Shown here in pieces: positions 42,876 to 50,877 of a DNA stretch of 64,000 nucleotides. The translations under genes were made by a program, and so were the position numbers. Under the pieces are notes generated by a model, which had not been told where the DNA came from, did no database searches, and was given only the letters and a program-made list of their open reading frames with translations. Origin of the DNA: RBG-16-64-43 sp964353865 (GTDB lineage Bacteria > Chloroflexota > Anaerolineae > Anaerolineales > RBG-16-64-43); contig CAYGXJ010000078.1 of the NCBI GenBank assembly GCA_964353865.1, forward strand, positions 29,006 to 93,005, given 5' to 3'. Positions within the stretch are counted from its first letter, which is position 1. Each line of letters starts with the position of its first letter.

Positions 42876-45707
42876 ATGAGCACAACCCCGATTCATGCGC
42901 AGCGTGTGGCCGAGGTCTTCTCAGGCCTGGAGACCGTGGCTCAAGGGCTTTCAACATCGGAGGCCCTCGCGCGCCTTTCCCTATACGGACCCAACCTGAT
43001 CTTGGACGCCCCGCCGCCACCTTTCGCCCGGCGCCTGTTGCCACACCTGGTGCATGTGATGGCGCTGCTCTTGTGGGTGGCAGGGGGCGTGGCGCTCGTG
43101 GGTGGCCGGCCGCTGGTCGGTCTGCTGATCTGGATTGTGGTGCTGGTCAACGCCGGATTCTCACTGTGGCAGGAATACCGCGCCCAGCGAGCCGTCAGCG
43201 CGTTGCGCAAGGTGTTGCCGGCCTTTGCCCGCATTTTGCGCGATGGGCGGGAATGCGAAATCGCCTCCAGCGAGGTGGTGCCCGGCGACGTGCTCGTCCT
43301 GGCGGAAGGCGACAATATCCCGGCCGATGCGCGGGTCATCGAGGAGTACGGCCTACGCACTAACCATGCGACCCTTACCGGCGACGCGGTACCGCTGCGG
43401 CGGACCGCCGAAGCCTCACTGGCGGAAGGGATTTCGGAGGTGGAACGGCCCAATCTGCTGTTCGCTGGCACATCAGTGGCCTCCGGCACGGGCCGGGCGG
43501 TGGTGTTTGCCACAGGCATGCTCAGCCAGTTTGGGCGAATCGCCCATCTCACGCAGGAAGTACACGAGGGGCCCAGCCCGCTGCAGCGTGAGATGCGACG
43601 AATCACACGCGTCATCTCGGTCATCGCCCTCGGCGTTGGCACGCTGGTCTTCTTCTCGGGCCTCATCTACCTGCGATGGCCGGTGGCCGAGGCTTTCATC
43701 TTTGGGGTTGGCATAATCGTCGCCGCCATTCCGGAAGGGTTGCTGCCGACGGTGACCCTCACCTTGGCCATGGCCGTGCAGCGGCTGGCGCGGCGCGGAG
43801 TGATTGTCAAGAAGCTGGCGATGGTGGAAACGCTGGCCAAGGTCTCGGTCATCTGCTCCGACAAGAGCGGCACGCTCACCCAGAATCAGATGACCGTGCG
43901 CGAAGTGTGGTGCGGCGGCCGCATGCGCAGCCTGAGCGGCGTGGGCTATGAGCCGGTAGGCGAATTCCATCCGGCGGCCGACTCGGATGGTGCGCGAGAG
44001 GACCTGAAGGATCTGCTCACGGCGGGGTTGCTGTGCAACAACGCGCGTCTGATTGCACCCACACCCGAGCATCCGCGCTGGGCGTCGCTTGGCGATCAGA
44101 CCGAAGCCGCGCTGCGTGTGGCGGCGGCGAAAGACGGGCTCAACGAGGCCCAGGTGATCAGCGCCATGCCGCGTATCCACGAGATCCCCTTCGATGCTCG
44201 GCGCAAGCGCATGACCACCATACACCGCGAACCAGAGGGTGAGGTGGCGTTCGTCAAGGGCGCCCCACGCGAAGTGCTGGCGCTTTGCACGGGCATCCAA
44301 GTCGACGGACGCGAGCAACCCCTCGACGACCCGCGCCGGCGTGAAGTGGTCGAGGCCAACGATGGCTTTGCCCGCCATGCGCTGCGCGTCCTGGCTCTGG
44401 CGCGGCGGCGTCTGGCCCCGCGCTCGGCGCCGTATCTGGCGGAGCGAGTGGAAGGCGAACTGGTGCTGCTGGGCCTGGTGGCGATGATGGATCCGCCCCG
44501 CCCGGAGGCGGAAGCCGCCGTCCGCCGCTGCCGCGAGGCAGGCATCCGCTTGGTCATGGTCACCGGCGATTACGGATTGACCGCCGAGTCGTTTGCCCGA
44601 CGCCTGGGCATGGTCACCGGCGATCGTCCGCGCATCATCACGGGCGCCGATTTCGAGACCATGAGCGATGCCAGCCTGCAGGCGGCGATTGCCGAGGAAG
44701 CCCTCTTCGCCCGCATGGCGCCCGAACACAAGGTGCGTCTGGTGGCGGCATTCCAGGCGCGGGGGGACGTGGTGGCGCTGACCGGCGATGGAGTCAATGA
44801 TGTGCCCGCGCTGCGCAAAGCGGATGTGGGCATCGTCATGGGCTTGAGCGGCACCGACGTGGCCAAGGAGGCTGCCGACGTCGTCTTGGCCCGCGACAAT
44901 ATCTACGACGGTGTGCTGGCTATCGAAGAGGGGCGCGGCGTCTTCGAAAACCTGCGCAAGTTCATCACTTACATATTCGCCAGCAATGTGCCCCAGATCC
45001 TACCCTTCATTCTCTCAGCGACCTTCGGCGTGCCGCTGGCCCTCAGCATCTTGCAGATCCTGGCGATTGACTTGGGCACCGATCTGCTGCCGGCGCTGGC
45101 CCTCGGCACCGAGCGCCCCGAACCCGAGCTGATGCACCGCCCGCCGCGGGCACGCCAACAACCTCTCATCGACGGTGCGCTGTTGGGGCGCGCCTTCTTG
45201 TGGCTGGGTGGGATTGAGACGGCGCTGGCCTACGCCGGGTTCCTGGCCGTTTTGGCTGCGGCCGGTTCCGGGCGTACACCGCTCGAGCGCCTGATGCACG
45301 GGCTGCTGCCCGGCGCGGAGCTTGAAGGCGGATTGAGGTTGCTCGCGCCGGCCCAGGACATCACTGCTTATGCCCTGGCGGTGACGGTTTTCTATGCGGG
45401 AGTGGTGATGGCCCAAGTGGGCAATGCCTATGCCTGTCGGACAGAACGCGGGCAGGTGCGGCAGATCGGGTGGCTGGGCAACCCGTTGCTCCTCGTGGGA
45501 ATTCTAGTTGAGATCGGCCTCCTGCTTGTGCTAGTATACGTAAAGCCGATTGCAGCGCTCTTCGGCCACGTGCCAATTCCTCCCCTTTACTGGATCGGGC
45601 TGAGCTTCTACCCGTTGATTCTCTACCTCTTGGATTGGGCGCGCCGCAACCTGGTGCGCCTGGTGGGCCGGCTGCGCGAAGTGCGCCAAGGAGCGGACTC
45701 ATCATGA
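42876..45707 (+). CDS. P2-type cation-transporting ATPase with DKSGT phosphorylation motif
   Basis: A 943-residue P-type ATPase. It has an N-terminal cation-ATPase domain, the actuator TGD loop (NHATLTGDAVPL), the M4 motif AAIPEGLLPTVTLTLAM, phosphorylation motif CSDKSGTLTQN (D329), nucleotide-binding VAFVKGAP, hinge TGDGVNDVPALRKADVG and C-terminal helices with AIDLGTDLLPALALGTE. The PEGLLPTVT and DLGTDLLPALALG blocks are closest to Na+/K+-ATPase-like P2 pumps. The motif is unusual: nearly all P-type ATPases have DKTGT, and here the threonine is Ser331 (AGC). The TrkA gene overlaps its stop as ATGA, so ion pumping and RCK sensing are coupled. Confidence 0.9.
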   Translation: MSTTPIHAQRVAEVFSGLETVAQGLSTSEALARLSLYGPNLILDAPPPPFARRLLPHLVHVMALLLWVAGGVALVGGRPLVGLLIWIVVLVNAGFSLWQEYRAQRAVSALRKVLPAFARILRDGRECEIASSEVVPGDVLVLAEGDNIPADARVIEEYGLRTNHATLTGDAVPLRRTAEASLAEGISEVERPNLLFAGTSVASGTGRAVVFATGMLSQFGRIAHLTQEVHEGPSPLQREMRRITRVISVIALGVGTLVFFSGLIYLRWPVAEAFIFGVGIIVAAIPEGLLPTVTLTLAMAVQRLARRGVIVKKLAMVETLAKVSVICSDKSGTLTQNQMTVREVWCGGRMRSLSGVGYEPVGEFHPAADSDGAREDLKDLLTAGLLCNNARLIAPTPEHPRWASLGDQTEAALRVAAAKDGLNEAQVISAMPRIHEIPFDARRKRMTTIHREPEGEVAFVKGAPREVLALCTGIQVDGREQPLDDPRRREVVEANDGFARHALRVLALARRRLAPRSAPYLAERVEGELVLLGLVAMMDPPRPEAEAAVRRCREAGIRLVMVTGDYGLTAESFARRLGMVTGDRPRIITGADFETMSDASLQAAIAEEALFARMAPEHKVRLVAAFQARGDVVALTGDGVNDVPALRKADVGIVMGLSGTDVAKEAADVVLARDNIYDGVLAIEEGRGVFENLRKFITYIFASNVPQILPFILSATFGVPLALSILQILAIDLGTDLLPALALGTERPEPELMHRPPRARQQPLIDGALLGRAFLWLGGIETALAYAGFLAVLAAAGSGRTPLERLMHGLLPGAELEGGLRLLAPAQDITAYALAVTVFYAGVVMAQVGNAYACRTERGQVRQIGWLGNPLLLVGILVEIGLLLVLVYVKPIAALFGHVPIPPLYWIGLSFYPLILYLLDWARRNLVRLVGRLREVRQGADSS

Positions 45708-46363
45708 AAGCCATCGTCATGGGTTGCGGTCAAGTGGGAGAGCGCGTGGCACGGCTGCTCGTGCGTGAAGGGCACGAGGTGGTGGTAGTCGATTCGAGCC
45801 AGGAGGCCCTTGAGCGCTTGGGCAAGGACTTCCGCGGCAGGGCGTTGTGCGGGGTGGGGTTCGATCGGGCGGTGCTGCTCGAGGCTGGCATCGACCAGGC
45901 GGAAGCTTTTGCCGCCACGACCTCTTCCGACAGCGCCAACATCGTCGCCGCTCGCATCGCGCGCAATGTGTTTCACGTTCCGCGGGTTGTGGCACGGGTT
46001 CACGACCAGCGCCGCGCCGAATTGTGTCGCCGCCTGGGCCTGGTGACGATCTCACCGCCGGTGTGGGGCGCCGGGCGCATCTTTCACTTGCTCACTCACC
46101 GTGAGATCGACATCGAATCCAGTTTCGGCGGCGGGCAGGTGGTGCTCGTCTCCTTCGCGGTCGAGCCCTCGCTGGCCGGCCGCTTGGTAAAGGACCTGAC
46201 CGTTCCCGGCGAGGGCGTGGTGGTGGCGCTCGTGCGGCAAGGAACCGCCCACTTGCCCACGCTGGGCACGGAGCTGCGCGACGGTGATCTGGTCTACATG
46301 TCACTGCAGGCCTCGGCCATGCCTCGCCTGGAGGGGATGCTTGGCCTGGGAGAGGGAGGCTGA
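45704..46363 (+). CDS. TrkA/RCK-type potassium regulatory protein 1
   Basis: A 219-residue RCK_N plus RCK_C protein. The Rossmann motif GCGQVGERVARLL binds NAD(H) or another nucleotide, and ATTSSDSANIVAARIAR is the typical second half; the C-terminal domain spans residues about 135-215. Such proteins gate Trk/Ktr potassium channels. Two bases separate it from a second RCK gene; bacteria often use two RCK modules together. Confidence 0.9.
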   Translation: MKAIVMGCGQVGERVARLLVREGHEVVVVDSSQEALERLGKDFRGRALCGVGFDRAVLLEAGIDQAEAFAATTSSDSANIVAARIARNVFHVPRVVARVHDQRRAELCRRLGLVTISPPVWGAGRIFHLLTHREIDIESSFGGGQVVLVSFAVEPSLAGRLVKDLTVPGEGVVVALVRQGTAHLPTLGTELRDGDLVYMSLQASAMPRLEGMLGLGEGG

Positions 46364-46365
46364 CC

Positions 46366-47049
46366 ATGCGTGTGATCATTGTGGGCGGCGGCAAGACGGG
46401 TTCGCACCTGGCGGCCATGTTGATCGCCGGCGGGCACACGGTGCGAGTGGTTGAGGATCGGGCGGCTGTGCTGGAGCGCCTGCGTAAAGAGCTGCCCGCC
46501 GAATGCCTGTGCGCCGGCGACGGGTCTTCGCCGGAGGTGCTCGAGGCCGCCGGCGTGCGCGAGGCGCAGGTGCTGGCCGCGGTCACCGGCGCCGACGAAG
46601 CCAACCTCGTGACGACCACCCTGGCGCGCTTCGAATTCAACGTGCCGCGGGTCATCGCTCGCGTCAACAACCCCAAGAACGCGTGGATGTTCAGCCCCGA
46701 GATGGGCGTGGATGTGGCGCTTGTTCAGGCCGACCTGCTGGCCAAGCTCATCGCTGAAGAGATGTCGATGGGCGACATGATGACCCTGCTCAAACTTCGG
46801 CGCGGCCAGTTTTCGCTATTCGAAGAGAAGATCCCGGCCGGCTCACCGGCCGTGGGCGTGGCCATCCGCGATTTGTCGCTCAAGGAGAATGCGGTCATCG
46901 CGGCCATCATTCGCCATGGCGAGCTGGTCATCCCGCGCGGTACCACGCGCTTCGAGGTGGGTGACGAAGTATTGACGATCGGAGAGGCGCGCGCCGCGGA
47001 CGAGCTGGCCAGCTTCTTTGGCCGCGCGAAAGGGAAGACGCCCGACTGA
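46366..47049 (+). CDS. TrkA/RCK-type potassium regulatory protein 2
   Basis: A 227-residue paralogue: MRVIIVGGGKTGSHLAAML (Rossmann), AAVTGADEANLVTTTLAR, then an RCK_C domain (VGVAIRDLSLKENAVIAA ... FEVGDEVLTIGE). It begins two bases after the first RCK gene. No TrkH/KtrB-type channel is in the window, so the target may be the APC permease encoded upstream or a channel elsewhere. Confidence 0.9.
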   Translation: MRVIIVGGGKTGSHLAAMLIAGGHTVRVVEDRAAVLERLRKELPAECLCAGDGSSPEVLEAAGVREAQVLAAVTGADEANLVTTTLARFEFNVPRVIARVNNPKNAWMFSPEMGVDVALVQADLLAKLIAEEMSMGDMMTLLKLRRGQFSLFEEKIPAGSPAVGVAIRDLSLKENAVIAAIIRHGELVIPRGTTRFEVGDEVLTIGEARAADELASFFGRAKGKTPD

Positions 47050-47091
47050 GAATCGCACCCGAAGTCCGGAGCGCGGTCGGCGACAACCACC

Positions 47092-47982
47092 ATGACCCCC
47101 CTCATTCGACAACCCCGGCTCGGATTGGCTCTCGGTGGAGGCGGAATACGCGGCCTGGCGCACATCGGCATTCTCAGCGTGTTGGAGCGGGAGGGGATTC
47201 GTCCGGCCGTGCTGGCCGGGACAAGCATGGGCGGCCTGGTCGCCGCGGCCTACGCCGTGGGCCTGTCGCCCGAAGCGCTGACCCAAGAGGTCTCGGGATT
47301 TACGCACTTGCGGCGCTTGCTGATGCTCGTGGATTTCGCGCCTGCGCGGCGCGGGCTGTTGCAGGGGGATCGCGTGCGCAGCTTTCTCATTGACAAGCTC
47401 GGCAAAGACACAACCTTTGCGGATTTGTCGATCCCGCTCGGGCTAGTCGCGGTGGATATCGACAACGGCGAGGAAGTGGTGCTGACCCAGGGGCCGCTGG
47501 TGGACGCGGTGCTGGCGACATGCGCCGTGCCGGGCGTCTTTTCTCCAGTTCGCTGGGGAGATCGCTACCTGTCGGACGGCGGGATTCTCAACAACGTGCC
47601 GGCCGATGTGGCCCGCCGCCTGGGCGCGGAGGTCGTGATTGCGGTGGATGTCGGCCCGGAGTTTGGGCCTCGGCTGACCGAAACGAAAGCACATGCGCAT
47701 CGCGGCCCGAGCGCCGCGCGTGGCAGCCAGGCGCCTGGTTTCTTGCCACCCCTGGCGCGCGATCTCTATCAGAGCTACCTGATCATGGCCCATGCCGCCA
47801 CCCAGGATCGGCTGCGCCACGCCCATCCCGACCTCGTCCTCCGGCCCGAAATCCCGGCGGATATCACTGCCTTCAGCGGATTCACGCGCGCGGTCGAACC
47901 GATTCGCGCAGGCGAGCGTGAGGCCAAGGCCCATATCGCGATGGTGCGCGAGGTCATCAAGCCGGGGTTGCGGCTGTTCTAG
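47092..47982 (+). CDS. Patatin-like phospholipase (RssA-type)
   Basis: A 296-residue patatin-fold acyl hydrolase. It has the oxyanion GGGGIRGLAH, the nucleophile elbow GTSMGG and the catalytic aspartate in LSDGGILNNVPA. No signal peptide. Lipids or lysophospholipids are likely substrates. A perfect palindrome GCGGGGCATGCCCCGC lies just after it at 48031-48046. Confidence 0.9.
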   Translation: MTPLIRQPRLGLALGGGGIRGLAHIGILSVLEREGIRPAVLAGTSMGGLVAAAYAVGLSPEALTQEVSGFTHLRRLLMLVDFAPARRGLLQGDRVRSFLIDKLGKDTTFADLSIPLGLVAVDIDNGEEVVLTQGPLVDAVLATCAVPGVFSPVRWGDRYLSDGGILNNVPADVARRLGAEVVIAVDVGPEFGPRLTETKAHAHRGPSAARGSQAPGFLPPLARDLYQSYLIMAHAATQDRLRHAHPDLVLRPEIPADITAFSGFTRAVEPIRAGEREAKAHIAMVREVIKPGLRLF

Positions 47983-48059
47983 ATCCTGGAACCGCCCTCG
48001 CGTATGCGCGGCTGAGAGAGAGCGCCGATCGCGGGGCATGCCCCGCACGAAGGGATGAC

Positions 48060-48452
48060 ATGACGCGAATCATGATCGGGGTCTTCTTCATCTTGCATGG
48101 GCTGGTGCACTCGGGGTTGGCGGCTGCACCCATCCCGAAAGATGCCACATCGCGGCCGGGTTCCTTCTTCACGCATCCTGCCCGGTCGTGGCTGCTGCGC
48201 CGCCTGCATTTCACCCCGGGCGCAATACGCACTGCGGGGCTGTCGCTTGTCGTTCTGACGACGCTAGGCTTCGTTCTGGCGGGGATGGCCGCGCTCGGCG
48301 TGCCGCCCATGGCCGGCACACTCGCACCACTGGTGGTCATTTCCTCCGCCCTCTCACTCTTGCTGCTTGGCCTATTCTGGCACCCCTGGCTGTCCCTGGG
48401 CGTCATCATCGATCTCGCCATTCTCCTGCTGTGGGTTGTGCGCCGCATATGA
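48060..48452 (+). CDS. Small membrane protein, function unknown
   Basis: A 130-residue protein with four hydrophobic segments (about residues 4-22, 61-80, 86-104 and 108-126) and no soluble domain. I do not recognise a family. The ATG at 48060 follows GAAGGGATGAC. It ends just before a bidirectional terminator shared with the convergent aminopeptidase gene. Confidence 0.65.
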   Translation: MTRIMIGVFFILHGLVHSGLAAAPIPKDATSRPGSFFTHPARSWLLRRLHFTPGAIRTAGLSLVVLTTLGFVLAGMAALGVPPMAGTLAPLVVISSALSLLLLGLFWHPWLSLGVIIDLAILLLWVVRRI

Positions 48453-48472
48453 GTGAAGTAAACACGTGGAGA

Positions 48473-48508
48473 GAAAGAAACGCCTGCCGGGCTCGGCGGG
48501 CGTTTTCC
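48473..48508. terminator. Bidirectional terminator between convergent genes
   Basis: AACGCCTGCCG pairs with CGGCGGGCGTT around a 4-base loop. TTTT follows on the plus side, and the plus-strand AAAGAAA before the stem gives a T-rich run for the minus-strand transcript. Confidence 0.75.
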
Positions 48509-48538
48509 ATGATCCTGGCCTGCCTGCAACCGTGGTTG

Positions 48539-49798
48539 TTAGACCTTGAACGCCCATTCGCCTCGCCGCATCAGCGGCTCGGCGGAGCCATCCGCCGACA
48601 GGCCGTCGATGTCCAGCTCGCCTGAGCCGACCATGAAGTCCACATGCAGGATGCTGTGGTTGCCTCCCGCGGCGATGAAGGTCTCGTCCGACATCGATTC
48701 CCCGCCGCGCATGCAGAACTTGTAGGCCCGCCCGAAGGCCAGATGGCTGGCGCAGTTCTCGTCGAGCAGCGTGTTGTAGAACATGACGCCCGACTGGGAA
48801 ATGGGCGAGGAATGGGGGACGAGCGCCACTTCGCCGAGGCGTGCCCCACCCTCGTCGGCCTCCAACATCTTGCGCAGCACCGTCTGCCCGCTTCGGGCGT
48901 GGGCCTCCACGGCACGGCCGCCGTCGAACTTGACTTCGAACCCGTCGATCAGCGTATCGCCGTAGTTGAGCGGGCGCGATGCGGCAATGTGCCCGTCGGC
49001 CTGCGCCGAATGCGGGAGGGTGAAGATTTCTTCCGTGGGCAGATTGGCGGTGAAGGCGATGCCCTTGGGCGTCTTCGATTGAGCGGCATTCCACAAGTGA
49101 TCGGGCGGCAGGCCGAGGGTCAAATCGGTCCCGGGCCCGGTGTAATGCAGCCGGTGGTAGCGCTTGTGGTTGAGGTAGTCGCTGCGAGCCACCAACTGAT
49201 GAACGTGTTCCTTCCATGCGGCAATGGGATCAGGCAGGTCGGCTCGGCAGACACGGAAGAGCGCCTCCCACAGCTTGGTTTCGGCCTCGGCCGGCGGCAA
49301 CGTGGGGAAGACCTTCTTGGCCCAGCCGGCATAGGAGGCGGCGATGACGCACCATTGCACCAAGTTGCGTGAAGTGAAGTCGGAGGTAGGCAGGTATTGA
49401 GCGTATGCCGTCTTCTGAACCAGTGCCACTCGGCCTGCGTCCTGGTCAGACAGCAGATCCGGGTTTGCGGCGTGGATTGAAAGAAGCGCCCCGCCGCGCT
49501 CGAAGTGCTCGAGCAGGCCCGTGGGCTGCGAGACCGGCCACTCTTCGAACGAGTCGCGCGGTGCGTGCTGGAAGCGTAGGCGCTGCAGGGCATCGTCGCG
49601 CCAGATCACCTCGACCAGCGGGGCACCGGCCTTGTAGGCGTATTCCACAAGGTGACGGACGAGCGGGGCGATCTCAAGCGGGACGCCAGCGCGGCGTGGG
49701 TCCGAAATGACCAACCGTTGACCGGGCTGCAGATTCAATCCTATCTTGATGGTCAACTCGGCGTAACGCCGGAGCGCCTCATCGAATGCCAATGCCAT
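48539..49798 (-). CDS. M29-family metallo-aminopeptidase
   Basis: A 419-residue thermophilic-type (AmpT/AmpS) aminopeptidase that removes N-terminal residues from peptides in the cytoplasm. The metal-binding region is at the C-terminus: LGEVALVPHSSPI, NTLLDENCASHLAFGRAY, SDETFI and HSILHVDFMVG, supplying the Glu/His/Asp ligands. The ATG at 49798 (MALAFDEALRRYAEL) has GGAGG before it; the frame is open further upstream without similarity. Confidence 0.9.
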   Translation of the reverse strand: MALAFDEALRRYAELTIKIGLNLQPGQRLVISDPRRAGVPLEIAPLVRHLVEYAYKAGAPLVEVIWRDDALQRLRFQHAPRDSFEEWPVSQPTGLLEHFERGGALLSIHAANPDLLSDQDAGRVALVQKTAYAQYLPTSDFTSRNLVQWCVIAASYAGWAKKVFPTLPPAEAETKLWEALFRVCRADLPDPIAAWKEHVHQLVARSDYLNHKRYHRLHYTGPGTDLTLGLPPDHLWNAAQSKTPKGIAFTANLPTEEIFTLPHSAQADGHIAASRPLNYGDTLIDGFEVKFDGGRAVEAHARSGQTVLRKMLEADEGGARLGEVALVPHSSPISQSGVMFYNTLLDENCASHLAFGRAYKFCMRGGESMSDETFIAAGGNHSILHVDFMVGSGELDIDGLSADGSAEPLMRRGEWAFKV

Positions 49799-50141
49799 GG
49801 CAAGCCTCCATGTCCAGGGATTGTGGCGACGGTGGCGACATGAGCGGGGTGAACCGTGCACCCGCAAGTATACATGAAGGCTTGGGCGATGACTGGGACG
49901 GCCGGCGGGCTCTTGCGGATCCGGCGTGCTCTCGTTGTCGGACGCGAGATGTGGATATATACTCCTTTCAACTATCCTTCCGGCGGCGGAGCATATGAGC
50001 CGGGCGCGTTGTGGCCGCAGAGTCGACAGGACTCTGTTCCTCATCCGGTCACCAGGCAGCAAAATGGCAGCGGAGGTCAATCCCCACCCACAGGAAGCAG
50101 CACGCGCCGTGCAACCGATGTCGCCACCCACTGGAGGAACA
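49799..50141. other. Divergent intergenic region with a lipoprotein promoter
   Basis: 343 bases. On the plus strand there is a good promoter at 49935-49963. On the minus strand TATACT at 49872-49867 may serve the aminopeptidase gene, but has no good -35 box. No gene seen. Confidence 0.5.
49935..49963 (+). promoter_or_regulatory. Promoter of the exported-protein cluster
   Basis: TTGTCG at 49935-49940, a 17-base spacer and TATACT at 49958-49963. The CARDB lipoprotein starts 179 bases downstream. Confidence 0.65.
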
Positions 50142-50762
50142 ATGAGCACCTGCGGCACCCGGCCCCCTCGGACATCCATCATCTTCACGGGCTTTGCAGT
50201 CGTTGCTTTGGCGTTGGCTTGCACCTGCCGTCTGCCGGCAGGCGCGACGCCCAGCCCCACACCTTACCCCACCTACACGCCGTACGCCACCTACACGCCG
50301 GTTCCCACGCTTCTGCCGCCCACGGACCTTCCACCCACGGGCACACCGCCGCCCACGGCGACGGAGCCGCCCCCGCCAACCAAGACGCGCACCCCCACGC
50401 CCACGGTCACTCCCTGGGCTGTCGTTCTGACCCTCTTCATTCCCATCTTCCCCACCAACGACCTGGTTCTGGAGGACGTGTTCCTCTCAACTCAGGGCGA
50501 GGTCATTGCCCGCGTGGCGAACCAGCCGGCGGGCGGGTTCGTGGGAGCGGTGACCTATCAGGTCTTTGCCGATGGCGTTCTGGTTGCTACGCGCGGCGAA
50601 GGCATCCCGCACGGGAGCCAGGCCTTCTGGTCCGGCTACACCGTCGTTGGTCAGCAGACCATTCGCGTCGTCCTCGACTCAGGCGGCGCGTGGTGGGAAG
50701 CCAACGAAGGGAACAACGAGAAAACCAAGACGTGCAGCGCCGCAGCGACGGCCTGCTGGTGA
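50142..50762 (+). CDS. CARDB-type lipoprotein with Pro/Thr-rich linker
   Basis: A 206-residue exported lipoprotein: hydrophobic signal ending in LALAC, a long Pro/Thr linker (TPYPTYTPYATYTP and similar), and a C-terminal Ig-like CARDB-type domain (VANQPAGGFVGAVTYQVFADG, GGAWWEANEGNNEKT). CARDB domains bind surfaces or partners. The ATG at 50142 has GGAGG before it. Confidence 0.8.
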   Translation: MSTCGTRPPRTSIIFTGFAVVALALACTCRLPAGATPSPTPYPTYTPYATYTPVPTLLPPTDLPPTGTPPPTATEPPPPTKTRTPTPTVTPWAVVLTLFIPIFPTNDLVLEDVFLSTQGEVIARVANQPAGGFVGAVTYQVFADGVLVATRGEGIPHGSQAFWSGYTVVGQQTIRVVLDSGGAWWEANEGNNEKTKTCSAAATACW

Positions 50763-50877
50763 GCGAAATGCATCCATCGGTGCCACACTGCGTCCGAATG
50801 CGCGCGTTTGTCTGAGGCAATGAGAGCCTTCTCCTGACGTGTCTATCCGGCCTCCGAGCATCTGCATGGAGGAACCC

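Noticed and set aside
48031..48046. Perfect palindrome GCGGGGCATGCCCCGC as a protein operator
   Set aside because: It lies downstream of the patatin gene without promoter boxes nearby; a simple hairpin or chance in GC-rich DNA is as likely.
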